From: Erodium maritimum
Lineage: Eukaryota; Streptophyta; Magnoliopsida; Geraniales; Geraniaceae
Assembly (NCBI GenBank): GCA_963921825.1
Contig: OY997596.1
Coordinates: 6,701,001 to 6,765,000 of the forward strand
Direction of reading: 5' to 3'
Length of the DNA stretch: 64,000 nucleotides
The position numbers and the translations under genes are program-made. The notes beneath the pieces are model-generated. The model was given only the letters and a program-made list of their open reading frames with translations, did no database searches and was not told the DNA's origin. Shown piece by piece: positions 56,441-64,000 of the stretch; the first letter of the stretch is position 1; every line of letters begins with the position of its first letter.

Positions 56441-57169
56441 TGGATTAGATTTGGGCCTTTTGGGTCCATTTTGGTGGTTTTCGATTAATTAAGAAGATCA
56501 TCTATAACCGAGCCTAGTGGGGGTTAAGTTGGGGTTGTTTCTCTTTAAACCGGCCTTGAACGATTATTAATTCTAGTGCTAATTTGTGATCCTAGACGTT
56601 GTTCCCGAGCACGGCGGAGGAGGCTACTAGGCGACTCGCGTTGACTAAGCGTTTGGATAGCGATCGAGGTAGGGAAAGTAGCGAATATTGGTTTAATTGC
56701 GGAAAGTTACTAGTATGCATATAGGTTATGAATACGTGTTATAATTGTAGAATTGCATGTAGGATGTGAGGAACGAGTGAAATGAGGGATAGCTTGCGGG
56801 CCATGTCGTGCCCCTAGGTTTGGGAATTGTCGTGCTGTAGAATTGCATGTGGGCAATGTCGTGCCCTTAGGATTGCGTGTTGGTTGTGGTGCTATGATTG
56901 ATGACTTGTGATGCTTGATATGTGGCTTATCCATTGTTAGATTGAGGATCATGATATGGTATGCTCGGTATGATACGTGGGTATGTTATGCCAAGTATGA
57001 TATGTTTGGTATGACTCGAACTAATGCTTTGTGATATGATCGGGTGATTGATAGACCGATGTGATGTGTTTCGTTAAGATTGTTTGGTTTGGTATGTTGT
57101 TGGTTGAACTATGATATTGTGATATGTTGAGACTTTCGTGGGTGTGATCTGTGACGATTTACTCCGAGA

Positions 57170-57490
57170 CGAGGTATTCCGGTACGATGCCTACATCGAG
57201 GGGGTATTCCGGCGTAGGGTATCTAAGCCAAGGGTGATGTCCCACGTACGCGGTCCCCCGAGTCTAAGGGTTCTGGTGCGATACCTACATCGAGGGGGTA
57301 GTCCGGTGTAGGGTATCCAGGCCGAGGATGGTGTGATTCGTACCCCGATGTTGTGTGGTCCGGGAAGACATCTAGGCCGATGTTGTGTGGTCCGGTATGA
57401 TGTATTATGAGTTGTACCCCGATGTTGTGTGGTCCGGGAAGATATCTAGGCCGATGTTGTGTGGTCCGGTACGATATGGTTGAGCCGGGC
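57170..57490. repeat. Short tandem repeats in LTR copy 2
   Basis: CATCGAGGGGGTA.TCCGG occurs twice (57197, 57290), and CCGATGTTGTGTGGTCCGG occurs four times between 57340 and 57470, separated by AAGA.ATCTAGG. Confidence 0.75.
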
Positions 57491-58032
57491 TGTGGAAGCC
57501 GGCGACGTAGGGGACTGCTGTACGGGACTTTTGGTTGTTCTACTGTGTGTTGTTGCTTGATGATTGGTTATATGAGGTGATTAAGTGTGGTTATAGTCAT
57601 GTGAGTGTGGTTTGTGATTATGTGAATTCTGTGGATGTCGTTAGTTGTTGTGCCTTGCTAGTATGCCCTAATTGGACGGTTACTCGTGGTGGTGAGCGAT
57701 TAACTCATCACCTTAACTACTTTTTTCTACTGAGCGAAAGTTCACCCCTCTACTTTACTGTTCTACAGGTTTTGAGCGGGATTTGGTCTAGCAGGATTCT
57801 CGGAGCTTGGGAGCTAGCGAGAGTCTTAGTCTAGTATGGTCTAGAGACGTATTTTTCTATTGTTACTAAACATCTTTATGACTTGGTTTCCGAGCTGTTG
57901 ACTCGTATTGTCAGAATTGTTGGTTTAGATTATCTTTTTAGAGTTTATTTCTTTTAAATTTGTTTTTATCAGTATTATTCTTAGTTCACGTCTCGAGTCC
58001 GGTCAAAACCGGATTTGGGGCGTGACACCCTG

Positions 58033-58531
58033 GACTCCTCATACAAACCCTAAGTCCTCTCACTACTCACCCCCCAAATTGGATCCAAGTTCAACTGAAC
58101 TCGATGACCTCCTTGTATCCTCTCCCCCCCAAGACCTACTTGTAGACCCAAAAGTGGATACAAGAGACAAGTCTATAACTATTACAATAATTGGGAAAGA
58201 GTCATTTCCAACACCAATTGTCACATGTTTAACATTCGACACTTTTGGAGCCACCTTAACCATAAATGGTGCTTCAGTAAAAAAACAGAACAAGATGTCG
58301 AATGCACGAGAATTAGGGTTCCGTGACTCTCAGCAACTCTACCAGTGTTCTCCTCACTATAACAGTAGTTGGGAGCCCTTACACTTATACCACTTGAAGA
58401 CCCCTCATATCTTAAGCGATTCTTCATTCCTCATACCCATAACTAATCAATTAGACAACCAAACCCCACCATCATTTCCTTGAAAACCCGATCAACACAC
58501 GACACCACCACCAACCGATTCCCTGAGTATA
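58033..58531 (-). other. Host sequence between the two LTRs, possible retroelement gag remnant
   Basis: Continues the sequence broken by LTR copy 2 at CCCTG. On either strand frames of 70-150 codons are open, but the plus one starts within the LTR. The minus frame 58063-58293 (GNDSFPIIVIVIDLSLVSTF) is of unknown family. I do not call a gene here. Confidence 0.35.
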
Positions 58532-60224
58532 TGTCACGCCCCAAATCCGGTATTGACCAAATCCAAGACGTGACTTAGTGAAGTTAAATAAAAACAATCA
58601 TAGAAGGGATTTAAGTATGAAAATGGGAGAATAATATAAATCAACGAAGTTCAAATCTTGAGTACCAAGCTCAGTCAAGATAAAAAGAGAAACACAATAC
58701 GTCTCTAATAACAACAAGTAAACCCCGGGTATCCGCTAGCTCCCCAACTCTACGATGTCCTCTACTCCAAGTCAAAGCTAATACCTGTAGACAACACGGT
58801 AAGGGGGTGAGCTTGACGCTCAGTAGAGAAAACCGTAAAAACTTCCTCATTTCGGGTTTACCAGAAAGCCTTTCCACAATTTTAAAATACTTTAAAAGGT
58901 TTGATATAATGATGCGACAATTAAGCGAATTAAAAGTCAATAACCCCTTTTACTCGGACACTCCCAGTCCAACCATACCCACATTAATTCCACACTAACG
59001 ACTACACCAAGGTCACACCAAGGAACAACCAAAGCAAGATTACCTCAACCACAAATCCAACAGCACTCACAGGCACAATCACGCGCATTCACAATACAAA
59101 GAATTCTCACTCACACAACTCATAACCAATGCACGGTCTCGGGAGCAACTCGCTCGGCTCGGCGTAGCCGCACACAACTTTCCCCTAACACAAAGTTAGG
59201 AGGGGCGGTCGACCCCATCGCGGCGCACAGCGTTTTACCGAGTGCTAATCGGAAGGTAGGGAAACCACCTCTTCGCGGGACACATCGTTCTACCGACTCG
59301 CGGTCGGAAGGTAGGGAAACTACCTTTATCATGTAATCACAGTACACACAAGTCTCACACATTACCGGTTGCGCGTCGGAAGGTACGATACACCTGACGG
59401 AAGTACATCTCTCACACTTTACCGGCCGCGCAACGGAAAGTACAACACTCTCTCGGGCACAACTCAAACGGGCATCACCCAAACAATCACAAACACACTC
59501 ACAGTCAAAATCACGTTTCAACAACTTACACGGCCATCAGGCACTTACCATCACTTACCATAACCACTCTCAACGTGGTCACCCCACCGGCTTACCCGGT
59601 ATTCGTTCCCCAACATCCCCAAATCAACAGATCATATAAACAGGAGAAATCACTCAATAACAAAATGCATCATCAAGTTCAACTCTACTCGTTTTCATGT
59701 TCATTATTTATTAACTATTCAAGCATCACAGAGCATACAAGTAGATACATTCAGCAAACAATCATATGGGCGCGATATGGCCCGATTCTACCAGCACGAC
59801 AATTTCCCAAGACAGAATCGTAAATGTTCACAATTTATACGTCTACGCTAGTTATTCACATCCTACATGCATACTAGTTATTTAACCGGTTATTAGGTTT
59901 CCCTATATGCATTCTAGTACATCCGAAATAAAGCGGGTTTCGAGGTAATCCCTACCTCTAGAAGAACCAACAACTGCGTCTCCTAGCTGCTGACGTCATG
60001 GCCAACTCCGGTCTTCTTCGTTCTCGGGGTAAAGGCCTGGTTTTAACACAAAAGGGACGGTCATCAGTCCCGGTCCAGTCCGTAACGGTCCTCAATTTTA
60101 TTAAGTAAGTCCAGTAGTTTGTTTGTCCAAACGTCCTTTAAATTGTCCGAAAAGTCTTGGTATTTAACTGATTTTAAATCCAATAATTAAATAATTATTT
60201 AATTAATATTTTAATTAACTGGTC

Positions 60225-60490
60225 TGACCCGGATCCGACCCGAGTCCGAGATCCGGACCCGAATCCGACTTGGACCCGACCCGTCTAGGCTCAGACCCGG
60301 ACCTGACCCGAACCCGAACCCGACCAAGACCCGGACCCAACCCGAGTCCGGACCCGAACTCAGACCCGGTCTGGGCCCGAAGCCCAAACCAAGTCCAGCC
60401 CGAGGCCCGGACCAGAGCTGGAGCCCAAGTCCGGTTCTGGCCCAAGTCCGAGCCCGACCCTCGTTCCTGGCCCAAGCCTGGTCCGGAGCC
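60225..60490. repeat. Degenerate CCCGACC/CCGGACC repeat
   Basis: Repeats every 6-12 bases of GACCCGGAC, CCGAACCCGA, GAGTCCGGAC. Produces Gly/Arg/Pro-rich pseudo-frames on both strands. Confidence 0.8.
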
Positions 60491-60883
60491 CAAGTCCCGT
60501 CAGAGCTAGGGTTTGGGTCTCCGTCCGGCTTCACTCCAGCGACAGCGGCGGCAGGGCTCGAGATGGGTTTCGCCACGGCGGGGTGGCGTCAAGAAGCTCG
60601 TGACGTCGTGGGAATCTTGATGGCGTGAGTTCCAGAGCCCTCCGATCAGGACTGACGTCGTGGGAAGCTCGTCGGCGCCCAAATCTCATATATGAACTAT
60701 GAGAGCTCCAGCGAACTTCTCCACCTCAAATCTCGGCCAAAACGAACTCGCACCGCTCGATTCTCAGGCAGGGAGTGACGGGGAAGACGAACGAGCCAGG
60801 GAGAAGGGCTCACCGTCGAAGATTCCTCCTGTAACAGGCGCGGCGAAACTCAGGTTATGGCGGTGTGGTTTTCTTCGAAGGGG

Positions 60884-60985
60884 AAGAAGAAGAAGAAGAA
60901 GAAGAAGAAGAAGAAGAAGAAGAAGAAGAAGAAGAAGAAGAAGAAGAAGAAGAAGAAGAAGAAGAAGAAGAAGAAGAAGAAGAAG
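60884..60985. repeat. (GAA)n microsatellite
   Basis: About 34 uninterrupted GAA triplets (GAAGAAGAAGAA...). The Glu-, Arg- and Leu/Ser-rich frames over 60699-61388 derive from it. Confidence 0.95.
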
Positions 60986-61340
60986 GCGAAGTTTGTGGGT
61001 TTTCTGGGTTGCTGGTGAACCGAGGAGGTGAGGGACGGTGGGTTTGGTTGCCAGAAGAGGAAGAAGATGGAGGAGGACGGAGGTCGGTGGCGATGGTTCG
61101 CGAGAGAGAAGGTCGAGAGGTTGAAGACGACCTCGGGGTTCGTGCGGAAGAGTGAGGAGACGAGGCGTCGTCTCTAGGGTTTTGTTCGCGAGACTGGGCC
61201 AGTTTCGTGGGCCGCGCGCGCGAGAGTGACTGGGCCTGGTCTGGCTCGGCCCAAATTTGAGTCTGATCAGGCCCAAGCCTGATCCTTTCAATTTCCTTTT
61301 TTTTTTCTTTTGAACTCTTTTTTTTCTTTTTTTTTTGAAT

Positions 61341-61683
61341 TCGATCCCAACTCTCGACGTTCCAACAATATGACCTCTCGTCTAACATTCCTTCCCTGAA
61401 AATCTCCTCCTAGATCAACTCCACACAAATTTGTTACGCAAGACTCCCTACCATCCAGACTGACTCACTTCCTCCATACGATGAACACGCTCCAACACCA
61501 TAACCCCGTCCTCTACTTTAGGAGAAGGTTGTGCATCCCACTTCCTATTTAGGGTCTGACTAAGATTTAAAAAAAACAGTTGATTGTGCCACTCCTGACT
61601 CCTCTCCTACGCCTAAGCAATAAATAAAGTGTGACCTCCCAATTTCTAACCATTAAACATTGATACCAATCTGTTTAAATTGA
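61341..61683. other. Spacer before the MITE cluster
   Basis: C/T-rich sequence with no recognised gene. May be the continuation of the host retroelement remnant seen at 58033-58531. Confidence 0.35.
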
Positions 61684-62112
61684 TATATATATATATATAC
61701 AAACCACCCCTTATTGTGCAAACTACGAACTCACCAGGTGCTGACACGTGGGCGTGCGCGCTGCTGGTGCGCGCGCACAGTGCTGACACGTGGCGCGCAT
61801 AGTGTTAATAGTTTGGGCGCACAGTGCTAATAATTTGGCATTGTGCTAAACTATTAGCACTGTGCGTGCCAAACTATTAGCACCGTGCGCGCGTGTGGTC
61901 AACACGGTCACGCGCGCGGGCAGAGGCGCGCGCGAATCTGCCACGTGTCAGCATCGCTTGCGCGGGCAGAGGCGCGCGCGAATCTGCCACGTGTCAGCAT
62001 CGCGCGCGCTCTGCTGACGTCACTTTGACCGCATCCTGTGGTTTAGATTGGTTCGTAGTTTGCACAATAAGGAAGGTTTTTACTGGATAGCTACCATATA
62101 TATATATATATA
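61684..62112. mobile_element. MITE A in (TA)n, about 395 bp
   Basis: Bounded by TA runs (61684-61699 and 62096-62112). The left arm is ACAAACCACCCCTTATTGTG; the right arm is the complement ending TTTACTGGATAGCTACC. Shared arm core: TTATTGTGCAAACTACGAAC. The interior is a GCGC-rich, heavily palindromic region with GACACGTGG and CTAATAGTTTGG motifs. Confidence 0.8.
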
Positions 62113-62522
62113 GGGAGACAATCTCGTGCGAACCTCCCTTACGGTGCGAACCTGCGAACCTCAAATCTGGTTTGCGGAAATAGCGAACATGGTTTGCGGA
62201 AATAAGCATCCCAGTTTGCGGAAAAAAAAGTTTGAAAAAACAGCATTTTTATGTTGAGAAAATATATGGTTTGCGAAAATAGTGTATCTGGTTTGCGAAA
62301 ATAGCGAATATGGTTTGCGGAAATAAGCATCCCAGTTTGCGGAAAAGAAGTTTGAAAAAAAAAGCATTTTATCTTGAGAAAAATATGGTTTGCGAAAACA
62401 CCGCAAACCGAGAACACTATTTCCGCAAACCAGATACACTGCACAAGCAGGTTCGCACGTTCGCACTGTAAGCCATGGTTCGCACCTGATTGCACCCGTA
62501 TATATATATATATATATATATA
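62113..62522. mobile_element. MITE B in (TA)n, about 386 bp, different family
   Basis: Arms begin GGTGCGAACC-type sequence at both ends. The interior holds two copies of a block of about 115 bp (GGTTTGCGGAAATAAGCATC ... GTTTGAAAAAA) at about 62190-62270 and 62305-62395. Ends in (TA)12 at 62499-62522. Confidence 0.75.
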
Positions 62523-62767
62523 GGATAGCTATCAGGTGCAAACCTTATAATTTCGTCAGAACGTAGAACTTTCAATCTGGGCCCTTGGATCATAGAATTA
62601 AAGGCCCAGATTTAATGTATATCTTTTTAATTAATGCATATCTTGTAATTGATTTCGTAATCAATCACCCCCACCCCCCCTGAATTTCGGTGGCCATCCG
62701 ATTTGGGTAATCAATGGTCCAGATTGGTTCTACGTTCTGACCCGAAAATGGGTTTGTACTCGATAGC

Positions 62768-62770
<3 letters not shown>
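62523..62770. mobile_element. MITE C in (TA)n, about 248 bp, third family
   Basis: Left AGGATAGCTATCAGGTGCAA, right GGGTTTGTACTCGATAGCCC. Subterminal inverted pieces AGAACGTAGAAC and GGTTCTACGTTCTGA. Interior AT-rich with a CACCCCCACCCCCCC run. Confidence 0.75.

Positions 62771-62834
<64 letters not shown>
62771..62834. repeat. (TA)32 microsatellite
   Basis: The longest TA run in the window. It separates MITEs C and D. Confidence 0.95.
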
Positions 62835-62838
<4 letters not shown>

Positions 62839-63185
62839 TGGTATCAGGTACAAACCCCCCTTATTGTGCAAACTACGAACCCACGAGAGCCACAGGATCC
62901 CCCCAAAGTGATGTCAGCAGAGCGCACCAGATGCTGACACGTGGACAATAAATATATAAAACACCGCTCCTTATTGTGCAAACTACGAACTCACCAGGTG
63001 TTGACACGTGGCGCGCACAGTGCTGATAGTTTGCGCAGCACAGTGCTAATAGGCGCAAACTATTAGCACTGTGCTGCGCAAACTATCAGCACTGTGTGCG
63101 CCACGTGTCAGCTCCTGGTGAGTTCGTAGTTTGCACAATAAGGGTGGTTTTTACTGGATAGCTACCCTATATATATATATATATA
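62835..63185. mobile_element. MITE D in (TA)n, composite
   Basis: Left arm GTATCAGGTACAAACCCCCC, right arm TTTACTGGATAGCTACCC, both with TTATTGTGCAAACTACGAAC. A second copy of the left arm lies inside at 62967-62990, followed by a near-perfect palindrome centred near 63060 (TAGCACTGTGCTGCGCAAAC). It looks like one element with an inverted second one recombined into it. Confidence 0.75.
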
Positions 63186-63682
63186 GGGTATCTATCTAGT
63201 AAAAACCACCCTTACCGTGCAAACTACAAACCAATATAAGCCACAGGATGCAGCCAAGATGACATCATCAAAGCGCGCACGATGTTGACACGTGGCCACT
63301 TCGCGCGCGCCTCTGCCCGCACAGTAGCGCGTGTTGACCACGCGAGCAGCGCGGGTGCTGATAGTTTACATAGCACGGTGCTGATAGTTTAGTACAAATG
63401 TAAACTATCAGCACAATGCGTACTAAACTATCAGCACTGTGCTATGCAAACTATCAGTGTTGTGCGTGCGCGCACCAGCAGTGCGCGCGCCAACGTGTCA
63501 GCATCTGGTGAGTTCGTAGTTTGCGCAATAAGGTGCAGTGTTTTATATATTTAATTGCCCACGTGTCAGCATCTGGTGCGCTGTGTCGACATCAGTTTGG
63601 GGGGATCCTATGGCTTAGATTGATTCGTAGTTTGCACAATAAGGGGTGGTTTGTACTTGATACCACATATATATATATATAC
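63186..63682. mobile_element. MITE E in (TA)n, composite
   Basis: Left arm CTAGTAAAAACCACCCTTAC, right arm GGTGGTTTGTACTTGATACC. The interior palindrome near 63400 has TACAAATGTAAACTATCAGC. The block ATAAGGTGCAGTGTTTTATA at about 63525 is the inverse of a block in MITE D (62950-62975). Confidence 0.75.
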
Positions 63683-64000
63683 ACACATGGTAGTTATCCA
63701 GTACAAACGCCTCTTATTGTGCAAACTACGAACGCACGAGAGCCACAGGATGCGGTCAAAATGACGTTAGTAGAGCGCCCCAGATGCTGACACGTGGCCA
63801 CTTTGTGCGCGCCTCTGCCCGCACAGTAGCACGTGTTGACCACGCGAGCAGCGCAAGTGCTGATAGTTTAAATAGCACGGTGCTGATAGTTTAGTACAAA
63901 TGTAAACTATCAACACGGTGCTGATAGGTTAGTAAAAATGTAAACTATCGGCCCTTTTTGTTTAAAACTATCAACACAGTGCTATGTAAACTATCAGTAC
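63683..64000. mobile_element. MITE F, cut by the window end
   Basis: Left arm GGTAGTTATCCAGTACAAAC then TTATTGTGCAAACTACGAAC. The body matches MITE E (GACACGTGGCCACTT, GCGCGCCTCTGCCCGCACAG) closely. The right arm is outside the window. Confidence 0.75.

Larger units (their letters stand above)
55381..58027 (+). mobile_element. Solo LTR, 2647 bp (family copy 2)
   Basis: Starts TGTAAGAACCG, ends GGGGCGTGACA, with target duplication CCCTG (55376-55380 and 58028-58032). The same family as 4591-7249: shared TTTCCGGGACC, CCGTTACGGTTAG-type start, the GTCACGG palindrome zone, TTTCTACTGAGCG, and CGAGTCCGG.CAA.ACCGGATT end. Internal tandem repeats around GATGTTGTGTGGTCCGG (57340-57480). Confidence 0.88.
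58532..61340 (-). mobile_element. Third LTR of the same family, inverted, diverged
   Basis: Begins TGTCACGCCCCAAATCCGG, the complement of the family's 3' terminus, and carries the complement of the TTTCTACTGAGCGT..GCTCACCCC block (58800-58835) and of the CTAGTATGCAT region (59870). The distal portion diverges: a CCCGACC-rich zone (60225-60490) and a (GAA)n tract replace the palindrome zone. I cannot find the other terminus or a TSD. The right boundary is approximate. Confidence 0.5.

Noticed and set aside
58022-58483. 153-codon + ORF
   Set aside because: Its ATG lies in the last bases of a solo LTR, so the frame is accidental across the insertion border; no domain.
60699-61388. Arg-, Glu-, Leu- and Ser-rich frames
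   Set aside because: All come from the (GAA)n microsatellite on different frames and strands.
61893-62090. Small Arg/Ala-rich ORF
   Set aside because: It lies in the GCGC-rich palindrome of a MITE and has no independent support.

Overview
This window is nuclear DNA from a flowering plant, most likely a eudicot. The evidence is intron-split housekeeping genes with plant-type organisation, a chloroplast-targeted carbamoyl-phosphate synthase, telo-box and site II promoter motifs, and dense plant transposon families (MULE, Copia, L1-type LINE, PIF/Harbinger, SINE, MITEs). No organellar, bacterial or viral genome segment is evident. I cannot name the species from the sequence alone.

Five host genes can be modelled to exon level. 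(1) carB, the chloroplast carbamoyl-phosphate synthase large subunit (+, 10334-15238, 1185 aa), lies between a MULE and a LINE-derived insertion. (2) EXO5, an exonuclease V homologue (-, 27876-30383, 7 exons, 409 aa), has a SINE in its sixth intron. (3) A PDIL5-1-like small protein disulfide isomerase (+, 39266-40967, 4 exons, 145 aa) is flanked by a Copia element and a fold-back MITE. (4) Translation elongation factor EF-1alpha (-, 44133-45564, 447 aa) has a 5'-UTR intron. (5) The 20S proteasome subunit beta-7/PBG1 (+, 47467-50050, 6 exons, 242 aa) is head-to-head with EF-1alpha across an interval holding a hAT-like element.

The rest is a mosaic of nested repeats. 2207-9237 is a MULE with 140-bp TIRs and a 9-bp TSD, split by a 2.66-kb solo LTR. 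15836-17120 is a LINE-derived insertion. 18701-20053 is a PIF/Harbinger deletion derivative with a fused transposase remnant. 20341-26290 is a LINE split by a non-autonomous LTR element, whose 5' LTR contains another LINE and whose 3' LTR contains a MITE. 30.6-33.4 kb holds unclassified and LINE fragments. 33449-39007 is a decayed Ty1/Copia element. 42344-43804 is a long-TIR DNA transposon. 50.4-54.5 kb holds LINE-like insertions, one ending in a minisatellite. 55381-61.3 kb holds two more LTRs of the solo-LTR family, tail to tail. 61.7-64 kb is a row of MITEs set between (TA)n tracts.

The most striking observation is in carB. A 100-bp exact tandem duplication inside the last exon breaks the reading frame. 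Each copy carries CAG|GTGACT, so splicing from the GT of copy 1 to the AG of copy 2 would remove exactly 100 bp and restore an unbroken 1185-aa protein. This fits a very young intron born by tandem duplication of an AGGT site, unless it is an assembly error or a true null allele.
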